Positions 53,276-63,826 of a DNA stretch of 64,000 nt are shown one piece after another. The stretch is from Flavobacteriaceae bacterium LYZ1037 (GTDB taxonomy: Bacteria > Bacteroidota > Bacteroidia > Flavobacteriales > Flavobacteriaceae). Where the stretch lies: assembly GCA_003144015.1 (NCBI GenBank), contig QFWS01000010.1, forward strand, positions 1 to 64,000, written 5' to 3'. Under the pieces are notes generated by a model, which worked only from the letters and a program-made list of their open reading frames with translations, did not search any database and had not been told where the DNA came from. A program made the translations under genes and the position numbers. How positions within the stretch are numbered: the stretch's first letter is position 1; every line of letters starts with the position of its first letter.

Positions 53276-53875
53276 ATGAGAGACAAAATACTTATTAACG
53301 CATCAGATATGTTTTTAAACTATGGGTTTAAAAGCGTAACAATGGATGATATTGCTAACAAAATTGGCATATCTAAAAAAACCATATATCAGCATTTTGA
53401 CAACAAAACAAAGCTAGTTGAAGCAACTACACTTTATATGTTTGAAGTAATTTCACATGGCATTGATTGTATTTGTGCTTTAAATAAAAGCCCTATTGAT
53501 GAGATTTTTGAAATAAAAAAATTCACCATGGAGCATTTAAAAGACGAAAAATCTTCTCCACAACATCAACTTCAAAAATATTATCCAAAAATTTTTGAAA
53601 AACTAAAAACAAATCAATTTTGCATCATGCAAGACTGTGTTACCAATAACTTAACTAGAGGTGTAAAAGAAGGTTATTATAGAGACTCTATTAACATAGA
53701 GTTTATATCTAGGTTGTATTTTAATAGCATGATGCTATTAAAAGACCCTGAGATATTTCCATTAAATAATATTTCCATGAAAAAGCTTATGGATAATTAT
53801 TTGGAGTATCACATTCGTGGCATCAGTACTGAAAAAGGCATTACAAAACTTAACAACATATTAAACACTAAATAG
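53276..53875 (+). CDS. TetR/AcrR family transcription regulator
   Basis: 199 residues from the ATG at 53276; a TTG-like earlier start would place the operator inside the coding region. The N-terminal HTH is clear: ILINASDMFLNYGFKSVTMD, DIANKIGISKKTIYQHFDNK. The ligand domain is helical (about 60-199) with two Cys near 60-65 and one in QFCIMQDCVTN. It leads the pump operon and should repress it by binding the palindrome at 53226-53253. The effector is unknown. Confidence 0.9.
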   Translation: MRDKILINASDMFLNYGFKSVTMDDIANKIGISKKTIYQHFDNKTKLVEATTLYMFEVISHGIDCICALNKSPIDEIFEIKKFTMEHLKDEKSSPQHQLQKYYPKIFEKLKTNQFCIMQDCVTNNLTRGVKEGYYRDSINIEFISRLYFNSMMLLKDPEIFPLNNISMKKLMDNYLEYHIRGISTEKGITKLNNILNTK

Positions 53876-53888
53876 AAGTACATCAAAT

Positions 53889-55232
53889 ATGAAACACAAA
53901 TTATTTATTCTAATAACTCTTTGTTATACTTCTTGGGTTTTTTCACAAGAAATACCAAGTAGTTTTTCACTTCAAGAAGCCATAGAATTTGCATTAGAAA
54001 ATAATAGATCTGCAAAAAATGCTATAAGAAATATTGAAGCTGCAGAAAAACAAAAATGGGAAACTACTGCTACGGGATTGCCACAAATTAATGGTGGTAT
54101 AGATTATCAAAATTGGATAAAACAACAAGTATCTTTACTTCCTGCTGAAATTGCAGGTGGTGATCCAGGAACCTTTGTTCCAGTTACATTTAGCCCGAAA
54201 CAAAGTGTTAACGCTACCGCAACCCTTAATCAATTATTATTTGATGGCTCTTATATTGTAGGTTTACAATCTGCTAAGGTGTATCTTGAAATTTCCGAAA
54301 ATGCTAAAACCAAAACAGATTTAGAAGTTCGTCAATCAATCATTGATGCTTATGGCAATGTACTATTGGCTGAAGAAAACCTACTTATTGTAAACAAAAA
54401 CATAGAAGTACTAGAAAAAAATCTTGCCGAAACTACTAAAATCTATGAAAATGGACTAGCTGAAGAAGAAAGTGTTGAACAATTACAAATTACATTAACT
54501 AGCTTAGAAAGCTATCTAAATAACGTTGAAAGATTAAAAGATTTATCTTATAAAATGTTCAATATTACGTTAGGTATTGACCTTAACAAACAAATTACAT
54601 TAACAGATAACCTTGAAACTTTAACGCTTCAAAACATCTCTTTAGAATTACTTAATGCAGATGAGAATATTGAAAATAGCATAGATTTTCAAATAGCTAA
54701 AAACCAAGAGGTATCAAAAGAGCTTCTTTTAAAACTTGAAAAAAGCAGTTTTCTTCCTAGTTTAAATGCCTTTGTAAATGCTGGTTATAGTGGTTTTAGC
54801 GAAAAATTTACATTTGCTAACAACAATCAAGATTGGTATGGTTCATCTCTATTAGGCGTTAGTATGTCTATTCCTATTTTTAGTTCTGGCATGAGAAGTT
54901 CTGCGACGCAACGTGCAAAAATTGATTTAGAAATTGCAAAAGAAGAGCTCACAGAAACCGAACAACAATTAAAATTTCAAATTGCAAATGCAAAAAGCAA
55001 CTACCAATTTGCTATTGAAGAATACGAAAACAAAAGACAAAATCTAAACTTGGCCGAGCGAATAGAACAAAAAAATCAAACCAAATTTTTTGAAGGCATT
55101 GCATCTAGTTTCGATCTAAGACAAGCACAAACACAACTATATACAGCACAACAGGAGTATTTACAATCCATGTTCAATGTTATTGCTAATAAAGCCGAAT
55201 TAGAAACCATATTAAACACAGTTAACTATTAA
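53889..55232 (+). CDS. TolC family outer membrane efflux protein
   Basis: 447 residues. Signal peptide ends near SWVFSQ. Two OEP repeats (about 25-215 and 235-440) with long helices: FSLQEAIEFALENNRSAKNA opens the first and the second includes EELTETEQQLKFQIANAKSN. TolC-type trimers form a barrel in the outer membrane with a periplasmic helical tube for the pump. It is 13 bases after tetR and 22 before the adaptor gene. Confidence 0.92.
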   Translation: MKHKLFILITLCYTSWVFSQEIPSSFSLQEAIEFALENNRSAKNAIRNIEAAEKQKWETTATGLPQINGGIDYQNWIKQQVSLLPAEIAGGDPGTFVPVTFSPKQSVNATATLNQLLFDGSYIVGLQSAKVYLEISENAKTKTDLEVRQSIIDAYGNVLLAEENLLIVNKNIEVLEKNLAETTKIYENGLAEEESVEQLQITLTSLESYLNNVERLKDLSYKMFNITLGIDLNKQITLTDNLETLTLQNISLELLNADENIENSIDFQIAKNQEVSKELLLKLEKSSFLPSLNAFVNAGYSGFSEKFTFANNNQDWYGSSLLGVSMSIPIFSSGMRSSATQRAKIDLEIAKEELTETEQQLKFQIANAKSNYQFAIEEYENKRQNLNLAERIEQKNQTKFFEGIASSFDLRQAQTQLYTAQQEYLQSMFNVIANKAELETILNTVNY

Positions 55233-55254
55233 GTCAACGAATCAACTAACTCTT

Positions 55255-56460
55255 ATGAAAAATATAAAACTCCTTATTATCCTTGTTCTTATTGCAACTT
55301 CTTGCGGCAATAAAAAAACAAAATCAATAGATGATGTGCTTGCCTCCGGTAATTTAACAGAATTAAAAGAAAAACGAAACGAAATAGACTTAAAACAACA
55401 AGAACTTAACGATCAAATGAAGTTGCTTATTGAAAAAATAGCACAATTAGATACAGTTAAAAAGGTCCCTTTAATTACCACATTTAAAGCACATCAAGAA
55501 GTGTTTAATCATCAATTAGAAATTCAAGGTAATGTTACAACTAAAGACTTACTTGTTATTACTCCCGAATACAACGGCATTTTAACAAAGGTATATGTTA
55601 AAGAAGGGCAACAAGTAAAAAAAGGGCAGCTTTTAGCTAAAATTGATGATGGTGGTTTAAGTCAACAATTAGCACAACTGGAAATTCAAACCAGTTTAGC
55701 TAAAACCACTTTTGAGCGTCAAAAACGTCTTTGGGATCAAAACATTGGAAGTGAGATCCAGTTTTTACAAGCAAAATCTACTTACGAATCTCAAGCAGAA
55801 GCCGTAAACCAATTAAAAAAACAAATGGCTAAAACAAATGTAACTGCACCATTTTCTGGAACCATTGACGATGTAATTACGCAACAAGGAAGTGTTGTTG
55901 CTGCTGGTCAATCTCAACTTATGCGTATGGTTAATTTAGACAATATGTATATAGAAACGGATGTTCCTGAAAGTTATATTGGAGATGTAACTAGAGGAAA
56001 AAATGTTACGGTAGAATTTCCCGTTTTAGGAAAAATCATCGAAACAAAAATTCGACAAGCAGGAGATGTAATCAATCCAGCAAATAGAACTTTTAAAATT
56101 GAAGTAAGTGTACCAAATAAAGATAAAACCATTAAACCAAATCTTACGGCTCGACTTAAAATAAACGATTACACAAATAAAAAAGCCATACTTATACCTC
56201 AAAGTATTATTTCAGAAAATGCTGATGGCGAACAATATATTTACATCATTACAAATAAAAACTCTAATGGAGAAGGAGATGCCAAACGTGTTATTATAAA
56301 AACTGGAAAAACGCAAGGCGATGTCATTGAAGTCCTTGAAGGTGTTGAAGATGGAGCGGAAATTGTAAAAGAAGGAGCTCGAAGTGTTAAAGATGGGCAA
56401 ACCGTTAAAGTCATAAACTTGCCTAACGAAACAATAAACAGCACTAACGAACAAAACTAA
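55255..56460 (+). CDS. RND efflux periplasmic adaptor lipoprotein
   Basis: 401 residues. Lipobox ATSC at about residue 17, before GNKKTKS. A coiled-coil (about 35-65, ELKEKRNEIDLKQQELNDQM) precedes the barrel-sandwich/lipoyl part (VYVKEGQQVKKGQLLAKIDD), a helical hairpin, then the second lipoyl half NVTAPFSGTIDDVITQQGSV and the beta-barrel (VPESYIGDVTRGKNVTVEFP). It joins the pump to TolC. Six bases before the pump gene. Confidence 0.93.
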   Translation: MKNIKLLIILVLIATSCGNKKTKSIDDVLASGNLTELKEKRNEIDLKQQELNDQMKLLIEKIAQLDTVKKVPLITTFKAHQEVFNHQLEIQGNVTTKDLLVITPEYNGILTKVYVKEGQQVKKGQLLAKIDDGGLSQQLAQLEIQTSLAKTTFERQKRLWDQNIGSEIQFLQAKSTYESQAEAVNQLKKQMAKTNVTAPFSGTIDDVITQQGSVVAAGQSQLMRMVNLDNMYIETDVPESYIGDVTRGKNVTVEFPVLGKIIETKIRQAGDVINPANRTFKIEVSVPNKDKTIKPNLTARLKINDYTNKKAILIPQSIISENADGEQYIYIITNKNSNGEGDAKRVIIKTGKTQGDVIEVLEGVEDGAEIVKEGARSVKDGQTVKVINLPNETINSTNEQN

Positions 56461-56466
56461 AGACTA

Positions 56467-59400
56467 ATGATAAAAAAGAAAAAACAAGTCGAAAAAGAAT
56501 TTGGTTTATCATCGTGGGCAATCAACAACAAAACCACCATGTATGTGCTTATTCTTGTGATTTTTTATTTAGGCGTTTCTGCCTTTTTCGATATGCCACG
56601 AGAAAACTTTCCAGAAGTTAATGAAACCAAAATTTACATAAGTTCTATTTATCCGGGAAACACAGCTGAAGATGTCGAAAAACTCATTACAGATCCACTA
56701 GAAGACGAATTAAAAACGGTTAGTAATGTGGTTGAAATAACATCCACATCGCAAGAGGATTTCTCAATGATTATCGTAGAATTCGACGAGCATCTTACCG
56801 TTGAACAGGCCAAACAAAAAGTAAAAGATGAAATAGACACTAAAACAGCTGGTGAAGACTGGCCAATGTCTAATGGAGCCAAAGTAAAACCAGATGTATT
56901 TGAATTAAGTATGTCTGAAGAAATGCCCATTTTAAACATTAATATTTCTGGTGATTATCCGGTTGAAAAACTAAAAGAATATGGCGAGTATCTTCAAGAT
57001 GAAATTGAAGATTTATTAGAAATTAAGAAAGTAGATATTCGTGGCGCTCAAGACAAAGAAGTTGAAGTTGCCGTGGACATCTATAAAATGATGGCTGCTG
57101 AAGTCACTTTTTCAGATATCATTGGAGCCATAAATAATGGAAACGTTACCATGTCTGCCGGAAATTTAAAAACCAGTGGACAACGAAGAACCATCAGAAT
57201 TTTAGGGGAAATAGAATCGCCAAAAGAATTAGAAAATTTTGTAGTAAAAGCTGAAAATGGCCATGCCATTTATTTAAAAGATGTTGCAACGGTAACGTTC
57301 CATGAAGAAGACAAAACAACGTTTGCTAGAGAGTTTGGAGCTCCTGTAGTTATGCTAGACGTTAAAAAGCGTGCAGGAAAAAATATGGTGGCTGCTGCAG
57401 AACAAATTCAGGTAATTGTTCAAGATGCCATAGACAATGTGTTCCCACAAGATTTAAAAGTAACAATTGCTAACGATCAATCTCCTGTAACCATTGGTCA
57501 GGTAGACGATTTAGTGAACAACATTATTTTTGGGGTAATACTAGTGGTCACTGTTTTAATGTTCTTTTTAGGATTTAAAAACGCCATTTTCGTCGGTTTT
57601 GCAATCCCAATGTCCATGTTTATGTCGCTCATGATATTAAACATGCTAGGACAAAGTTTAAACACCATGGTTCTTTTCGGGTTAATTATGGGACTTGGCA
57701 TGCTGGTAGATAACGGTATTGTGGTGGTAGAAAATGTCTATCGACTCATGGATGAAGAAGGCATGAGTAGGATTGAAGCTGCCAAAAAAGGAATTGGAGA
57801 AATTGCGTTTCCAATTATTATTTCGACAGCTACAACTGTTGCTGCATTTATTCCATTAGGTTTATGGCCTGGCATTATGGGAGAGTTTATGATGATCTTG
57901 CCTATTACACTTTCAGTTGTTTTAGGATCCTCCTTGTTTGTCGCAGTGTTCTTTAACTCGGTGTTAGTATCGCAGTTTATGAATACCGAAGATAAAAACA
58001 TGCCACTTCATAAAATTATCCGTACCACCATAATTATTGCCGTTATTGGAATTCTCATCCTTATTTTTGGAGGAGACTATCGTGCTCTTGGATCATTAAT
58101 GATTTTTACAGCTATCATGCTTTGGGTGTATCGTTTGTTTTTACGTAAATGGGCTAATAGCTTTCAAACAAAAACACTTGTAAGATTAGAACGTTGGTAT
58201 GAGCGTCAATTACGTTGGGCTTTATCTGGCAAGAAACCTTTTATATTAACTATTGGGACATTTGTTTTATTAATCCTAGCCTTTGTAGCTTTTGGTATTT
58301 CTTTAATGACACAGCGAACCAAGGTGGAGTTTTTTCCAGATAACAAACCCAACCAGATTATTGTTTATATAGAATATCCACAAGGAACAGCTATAGAGAA
58401 AACAAATGTTATCACTAAAGAAGTAGAAAAAATTGTTTATCAGGTTGTAAACAACAATCAATATAAAGATGGCGACTATAACTTTATGGTAGAAAGTGCT
58501 GTATCTCAAGTAGGTGAAGGTGCTGGAAATCCACAAACAGATAGTGGTTCTTCTGCCGAAATGCCACATAAAGCTAAGATTACGGCTTCCATGCGTGAAT
58601 ATAAATACCGTCGTGGTGAAGACAGTGAGCTCCTACGTCAAAAAGTGCAAAAAGCTTTAGTTGGTATTTTCCCAGGGGTTCTTATTTCAGTTGAAAAAAA
58701 TGCCGATGGACCTCCAGCTGGATCTCCAATTAATATTGAAATTGAAGGAGATGATTATGATGAGCTGATTAATACAGCCGAAAACATGCGTGAATTTATC
58801 AATAATAAAAATATTGCTGGAATTGATGAGCTTAAAATAGATGTGAACAAAGATAAACCATCTATGAAAGTTGTCATTGACAGAGAAAAAGCTGGTGAAT
58901 TAGGCATAAGCGCTTCTCAAGTAGGACAACAATTACGTAATTCTATTTTTGGAACCAAAGCTGGTATTTATAAAGAAGGTGGAGACGACTTTGATATTTA
59001 CGTGCGTTTTAATGAAGAAAATCGCTATAACACAAGTGCTCTTTTTAATCAGAATATCACATTTAGAGACAATTCAGGAAAAATAAAAAGCATTCCCGTT
59101 TCAGCAGTCACCAAACACGAAAACAATTCAGGGTTTAGCGCTATTAAACACAAAGACACGAAGCGTGTTGTAACTATATATTCTGCATTATCCCCAGGTT
59201 TTACAGATGCTGGAGCCATTGTAACTCAAGTTCAAAATGAAATGAAGACTTATAAAGGGTTACCAAAGAATATTAAAATAGATTATACTGGTCAAATTGA
59301 AGAACAAAACAAGCAAATGACCTTTCTAATGGGTGCCTTTTTTACTGGGTTGGGATTAATATTCTTTATCTTAATATTTCAGTTTAACTCGATTTCCAAA

Positions 59401-59946
59401 CCAGCCATTATTATGTTGGCCATCTTTTTAAGTTTAATAGGTGTCTTTGGAGGAATTGTACTTACGGGCAGTGCTTTCGTAATTATGATGACTATGGTTG
59501 GAATTATTGCACTTGCTGGAATTGTGGTAAATAATGGGGTGGTTCTGCTCGATTATGCCCAGCTTCTCATTTACAGGAAAAAACAACAATTGAATTTAAA
59601 AGACAATGATTATTTAACTAAGGAAGATTTATTTGAAAGTATTGTTCGTGCCGGAAAAGCACGTTTACGCCCTGTATTATTAACAGCTATTACCACCATA
59701 CTTGGTTTAATTCCATTAGCAATCGGATTAAACATCAATTTCTTTACCCTGTTTAAAGAATTTGATGCCAATATTTATATGGGTGGAGACAACGTGGTAT
59801 TCTGGGGACCATTAGCATGGACCGTTATTTATGGTTTATTAATAGCAACTTTCTTAACACTAATAGTTGTACCTGTATTATTTTACTTATCCATGCAATT
59901 AAAAATGTGGATACGTAGAAAAAGAACTACAACAGATATCATATAA
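56467..59946 (+). CDS. RND efflux permease
   Basis: 1159 residues, about 100 more than AcrB-like pumps because of added segments near 525-600 and in the last periplasmic loop. Twelve membrane helices. The proton relay helix LIMGLGMLVDNGIVVVENVY carries Asp, and RAGKARLRPVLLTAITTILG marks the second half. The N-terminal helix reads TMYVLILVIFYLGVSAFF and PRENFPEVNETKIYIS, as in HAE/multi-drug types rather than metal types. Substrates unknown. Last gene of the operon. Confidence 0.93.
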   Translation: MIKKKKQVEKEFGLSSWAINNKTTMYVLILVIFYLGVSAFFDMPRENFPEVNETKIYISSIYPGNTAEDVEKLITDPLEDELKTVSNVVEITSTSQEDFSMIIVEFDEHLTVEQAKQKVKDEIDTKTAGEDWPMSNGAKVKPDVFELSMSEEMPILNINISGDYPVEKLKEYGEYLQDEIEDLLEIKKVDIRGAQDKEVEVAVDIYKMMAAEVTFSDIIGAINNGNVTMSAGNLKTSGQRRTIRILGEIESPKELENFVVKAENGHAIYLKDVATVTFHEEDKTTFAREFGAPVVMLDVKKRAGKNMVAAAEQIQVIVQDAIDNVFPQDLKVTIANDQSPVTIGQVDDLVNNIIFGVILVVTVLMFFLGFKNAIFVGFAIPMSMFMSLMILNMLGQSLNTMVLFGLIMGLGMLVDNGIVVVENVYRLMDEEGMSRIEAAKKGIGEIAFPIIISTATTVAAFIPLGLWPGIMGEFMMILPITLSVVLGSSLFVAVFFNSVLVSQFMNTEDKNMPLHKIIRTTIIIAVIGILILIFGGDYRALGSLMIFTAIMLWVYRLFLRKWANSFQTKTLVRLERWYERQLRWALSGKKPFILTIGTFVLLILAFVAFGISLMTQRTKVEFFPDNKPNQIIVYIEYPQGTAIEKTNVITKEVEKIVYQVVNNNQYKDGDYNFMVESAVSQVGEGAGNPQTDSGSSAEMPHKAKITASMREYKYRRGEDSELLRQKVQKALVGIFPGVLISVEKNADGPPAGSPINIEIEGDDYDELINTAENMREFINNKNIAGIDELKIDVNKDKPSMKVVIDREKAGELGISASQVGQQLRNSIFGTKAGIYKEGGDDFDIYVRFNEENRYNTSALFNQNITFRDNSGKIKSIPVSAVTKHENNSGFSAIKHKDTKRVVTIYSALSPGFTDAGAIVTQVQNEMKTYKGLPKNIKIDYTGQIEEQNKQMTFLMGAFFTGLGLIFFILIFQFNSISKPAIIMLAIFLSLIGVFGGIVLTGSAFVIMMTMVGIIALAGIVVNNGVVLLDYAQLLIYRKKQQLNLKDNDYLTKEDLFESIVRAGKARLRPVLLTAITTILGLIPLAIGLNINFFTLFKEFDANIYMGGDNVVFWGPLAWTVIYGLLIATFLTLIVVPVLFYLSMQLKMWIRRKRTTTDII

Positions 59947-59991
59947 TTACCTTCCTTTTTACGCTTAGTTAAAAGGACTAATTAATAGCGG

Positions 59992-60023
59992 AAAAGCCTC
60001 GACAAATGTTGAGGCTTTTTTTT
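59992..60023 (+). terminator. Terminator after the RND operon
   Basis: AAAAGCCTC with GACA pairs with TGTT and GAGGCTTTT across AA, with one G-T, then a T run. Confidence 0.85.
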
Positions 60024-60024
60024 A

Positions 60025-60054
60025 TTTGATAATCATTTAACTTCCTTAAATTTG
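60025..60054 (+). promoter_or_regulatory. Promoter of aspS
   Basis: TTTG at 60025-60028, spacer 18, TAAATTTG at 60047-60054, one base short of the ideal spacing. Start near 60061 gives a leader of about 46 bases. Confidence 0.65.
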
Positions 60055-60106
60055 CAACCTATTTAATTACTTGGAGTAAAAGCAAGCAAATTTAAAGTTT
60101 AAATTT

Positions 60107-61861
60107 ATGTATAGAAGTCATAATTGTGGTGAATTAAGAGCATCGCATATCAATAACGAAGTTACATTATCTGGTTGGGTTCAAAAATCACGCGACAAAG
60201 GGTTTATTGTTTGGGTAGATTTACGCGACCGTTATGGTATTACACAATTAGTTTTTGATGAAGAACGTACCCCTAAAGCCATGATAGAAATGGCTCAAAA
60301 ATTAGGTCGTGAATTCGTTATTCAAGTTACTGGAACTGTTATTGAACGTGCTTCTAAAAACCCAAACATCCTAACAGGAGACATCGAAATTTTAGTTTCT
60401 GAGATGACTATTTTAAACGAATCTTTACTACCTCCCTTTACTATTGAAGACAAAACCGATGGTGGCGAAGACATTAGAATGAAATATCGCTATTTAGATA
60501 TTAGAAGAAATCCAGTAAAAAATAGTTTGATTTTCCGTCATAAAGTGACTCAAGAAGTTAGAAACTATTTATCTAAAGAAGGTTTTATCGAAGTAGAAAC
60601 GCCTTACTTAATCAAATCGACTCCTGAAGGCGCTAGAGATTTTGTGGTTCCAAGTAGAATGAACGAAGGGCAGTTTTATGCCCTTCCTCAAAGTCCACAA
60701 ACCTTCAAACAATTGTTAATGGTTGGAGGTATGGATAAATACTTTCAAATTGTTAAATGTTTTAGAGACGAAGATTTACGTGCAGACAGGCAACCAGAGT
60801 TTACACAAATAGACTGCGAAATGGCGTTTGTTGAACAAGAAGATATATTAAATGCTTTTGAAGGATTAACACGTCATTTACTAAAAGAAGTAAATGGCAT
60901 TGATATAAAAGAGTTTCCACGTATGTTGTACGATGATGCCATGCGTTTATATGGAAACGACAAACCAGATATCCGTTTTGGGATGAAATTTGGGGAATTA
61001 AACGATGTTGCTCAACACAAAGATTTTGGTGTATTTAACTCTGCCGAATTGGTTGTTGGCATTGCAGTTCCAGGAGGAAATGCTTACACAAGAAAAGAAA
61101 TAGACAAGCTAATTGATTGGGTAAAACGTCCTCAAATTGGTGCTTTAGGCATGATTTATTCTCGTTGTAATGACGATGGAACCTATAAATCATCCGTAGA
61201 TAAATTTTACGATCAAGACGATTTAGCAAAATGGGCAGAGAAAACTGGTGCTAAAGCTGGCGATTTAGTTTGTGTTCTTTCTGGAGATAAAAATAAAGTA
61301 AGGGCTCAATTAAGTGCCTTACGGATGGAATTAGCAGAGCGTTTAGGTTTACGCAAACCAAACGAATTTGCACCACTTTGGGTCATGGATTTTCCATTAT
61401 TGGAATGGGATGAAGATACAGAGCGTTATCACGCGATGCATCATCCATTTACTTCGCCTAAACCTGGACAGTTAGAACTATTAGCTACAAATCCTGGAGA
61501 CGTAAAAGCCAATGCATACGATTTGGTTTTAAACGGAAATGAAATTGGTGGTGGTTCTATTAGAATTCACGATAAAAAAATACAAGCCTTAATGTTCGAT
61601 TATTTAGGGTTCACTGAAGAAGAAGCCAAAGCACAATTTGGTTTTTTAATGAATGCTTTCGAATTTGGAGCACCACCTCATGGTGGCTTAGCTTTTGGTC
61701 TAGATAGATTGGTTGCTATACTTGGTGGTCAAGAAACTATTAGAGACTTTATAGCCTTTCCAAAAAACAATGCTGGACGAGATGTTATGATAGATGCTCC
61801 TGCTCCATTAGACGACAAACAACTAGAAGAACTTAGTTTGAAGCTACATTTAAAATCATAA
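60107..61861 (+). CDS. aspS: Aspartyl-tRNA synthetase
   Basis: Charges tRNA-Asp. 584 residues, bacterial type with the GAD insertion (about 285-410). N-terminal OB fold [21 protein letters not shown]. Class II motifs: [20 protein letters not shown] (motif 1), [20 protein letters not shown] (motif 2), and [16 protein letters not shown] (motif 3). Stands alone with its own promoter and terminator. Confidence 0.97.
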   Translation: MYRSHNCGELRASHINNEVTLSGWVQKSRDKGFIVWVDLRDRYGITQLVFDEERTPKAMIEMAQKLGREFVIQVTGTVIERASKNPNILTGDIEILVSEMTILNESLLPPFTIEDKTDGGEDIRMKYRYLDIRRNPVKNSLIFRHKVTQEVRNYLSKEGFIEVETPYLIKSTPEGARDFVVPSRMNEGQFYALPQSPQTFKQLLMVGGMDKYFQIVKCFRDEDLRADRQPEFTQIDCEMAFVEQEDILNAFEGLTRHLLKEVNGIDIKEFPRMLYDDAMRLYGNDKPDIRFGMKFGELNDVAQHKDFGVFNSAELVVGIAVPGGNAYTRKEIDKLIDWVKRPQIGALGMIYSRCNDDGTYKSSVDKFYDQDDLAKWAEKTGAKAGDLVCVLSGDKNKVRAQLSALRMELAERLGLRKPNEFAPLWVMDFPLLEWDEDTERYHAMHHPFTSPKPGQLELLATNPGDVKANAYDLVLNGNEIGGGSIRIHDKKIQALMFDYLGFTEEEAKAQFGFLMNAFEFGAPPHGGLAFGLDRLVAILGGQETIRDFIAFPKNNAGRDVMIDAPAPLDDKQLEELSLKLHLKS

Positions 61862-61866
61862 ATATT

Positions 61867-61890
61867 AAATCCTGCAATTGCAGGATTTTT
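61867..61890 (+). terminator. Terminator after aspS
   Basis: AATCCTGCA pairs with TGCAGGATT across a very short centre, then T residues. Confidence 0.8.
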
Positions 61891-61905
61891 TAGTAGTTTT
61901 ATTTC

Positions 61906-62007
61906 ATGAGAAAGAAACTAATAAAAATCATCTTATATATAGTGCTTACTTTTACTATTATTTTGTTTGGTTTATACACTTATGCTTATTTTGCAATGAA
62001 ACCTTAA
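61906..62007 (+). CDS. Small single-helix membrane protein
   Basis: 33 residues: a basic start MRKKLIK then one hydrophobic helix (IILYIVLTFTIILFGLYTYA) and a short end FAMKP. It lies 15 bases after the aspS terminator and 19 before the CLC gene. The positive N terminus predicts an inside start. A small partner of the channel is possible but unproven. Confidence 0.5.
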   Translation: MRKKLIKIILYIVLTFTIILFGLYTYAYFAMKP

Positions 62008-62026
62008 TAAACCATTCATTCTTTTC

Positions 62027-63826
62027 ATGAACATAAAGTCTTTCATAAAGCAATTTATTATTTGGAGATATAAACATATCTCACAGAAAAACTTTGTTTT
62101 ATTATTAAGCATTTTTGTTGGATTATTAGCTGGTTTAGCTGCTGTAACGTTAAAAAACATTACCTATTTTATACAAAACTCTTTAGAAGAAGGCATTGTT
62201 TTTTCTCAAAATCAATTGTATTTTATTTTACCTTTTCTAGGATTGCTCATTGTTTATCTTATTAAAAAATATTTATTTACAAAAGCATTAGAACCAACAA
62301 CACCTCCTTTTATAAAGCGTGCCATTCCTTCATTATTATACTCTCTTTTAAGGCAAAAAGGACTTTTATCTTATAAACTTATTTATCATCCATTAATTCT
62401 GGCTCCTTTAACAGTAGGCTTTGGTGGTTCGGTTGGGTTATTAGGTCCAGCTATTACATCTGGTTCGGCTATAAGTTCGAATTTAAGTAGACTGATGCGA
62501 ATTGATAAGAAAACCAGAACCTTACTTATTGCTTGTGCTACAGCTGGTGCTATTGCCTCAATGTTTAAATCGCCAATTGCAGCCATTGTTTTTGCTGTTG
62601 AGGTCTTTAGTTTAGACTTAACTTTTGCTTCATTATTACCATTATTAATTGCATCTATATCTTCTGTTTTAACATCGTATTTTTTTCTTGGAGATGAAGT
62701 GCTTTTTAACTTTACACTTACCGATAAGTTTACCATAAATGACACAGGATTTTATATTCTACTTGGCATAGGGACTGGAATTGCATCCATCTATTTTACT
62801 AAGATTTACTTTGCCATTTATGCCTTTTTTGATAGGTTTAAAACTCGGTTCACTAAATTACTTGTCGGAGGCATGGCTATTGGAATTATGCTTTATTTTA
62901 TCCCTCCACTTTATGGGGAAGGGTTAAGTTTTACAAAAGATTTATTTGATGGAAATCACCTTCACGCTTTAGGCACCAATTTATTTGATGACTATTTAGA
63001 TAATATTTGGGTTGTAATTGTTTTATTAATAGGGTTTACAATTTTTAAAGCCATTGCTATGACCACCACTTTTGCTGCTGGTGGTGTTGGTGGCGTTATT
63101 GTTCCAACTATGGTTATGGGAAGTGCTTTAGGTAATGTAGTAGCAAAAGTAATAAACAATATAGGATTTGGCCACCAAGTGTCTGAATCTAATTTTACGT
63201 TAGTTGGCATGGCTGGGCTTATAGCTGGTGTTATTCATGCGCCTCTTACTGCTATTTTTTTAATTGCTGAAATTACTGGAGGATATGAGTTGTTTTTACC
63301 ATTAATGATAACTGTTGCCATTTCTTATATGATTACAAAAAATTATATGGTTCATACCATCTATACGAAAGAATTGGCCGAAAGAGGCGATTTATTAACT
63401 CATGATAGAGACCAAAATGTGTTAACTACCATGAATCTTGACAGTGTCATAGAGAGAAACTTTATTACGTTACACCCAGAAATGTCTTTAGGAGACATGC
63501 TTCTTAAAGGGGTTTCTAAATCTAATAGAAATTTATTTCCAGTTATTAATGACGATAAAATTCTTGTAGGTATTATACTCTTAGATGATATTAGAAGTGT
63601 CATGTTCGACCAATCTTTATACCACTCTACATCTGTTGAAACATTTATGCATATGCCTCCTGGTTTTATTGATTATAATAAAGATAGTATGAGGATTGTT
63701 ATGCAAAAATTTCAAGATACTGGAGCCTGGAATTTACCTGTTATTAAAAATGGCAAATATTTTGGTTTTGTTTCAAAATCTAAATTATTAACAGCTTACA
63801 GACACGAATTAATTAATTTTACCTAA
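62027..63826 (+). CDS. CLC-type chloride channel/transporter with CBS pair
   Basis: 599 residues. A CLC membrane domain (about 20-425) with many helices, then two CBS domains (about 450-590: DLDSVIERNFITLHPEM-like and FMHMPPGFIDYNKDSM). GFGGSVGLLGPAITSGSAIS sits at the pore helix where transporters have GxExP; Leu139 takes the place of the gating Glu. Later selectivity segment reads GGVGGVIVPTMVMGSALG. The last conserved Tyr-bearing helix is not resolved by eye. Without the gating Glu, proton-coupled exchange is unlikely and a passive channel is plausible (inference). Its stop overlaps the next ATG. Confidence 0.9.
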   Translation: MNIKSFIKQFIIWRYKHISQKNFVLLLSIFVGLLAGLAAVTLKNITYFIQNSLEEGIVFSQNQLYFILPFLGLLIVYLIKKYLFTKALEPTTPPFIKRAIPSLLYSLLRQKGLLSYKLIYHPLILAPLTVGFGGSVGLLGPAITSGSAISSNLSRLMRIDKKTRTLLIACATAGAIASMFKSPIAAIVFAVEVFSLDLTFASLLPLLIASISSVLTSYFFLGDEVLFNFTLTDKFTINDTGFYILLGIGTGIASIYFTKIYFAIYAFFDRFKTRFTKLLVGGMAIGIMLYFIPPLYGEGLSFTKDLFDGNHLHALGTNLFDDYLDNIWVVIVLLIGFTIFKAIAMTTTFAAGGVGGVIVPTMVMGSALGNVVAKVINNIGFGHQVSESNFTLVGMAGLIAGVIHAPLTAIFLIAEITGGYELFLPLMITVAISYMITKNYMVHTIYTKELAERGDLLTHDRDQNVLTTMNLDSVIERNFITLHPEMSLGDMLLKGVSKSNRNLFPVINDDKILVGIILLDDIRSVMFDQSLYHSTSVETFMHMPPGFIDYNKDSMRIVMQKFQDTGAWNLPVIKNGKYFGFVSKSKLLTAYRHELINFT

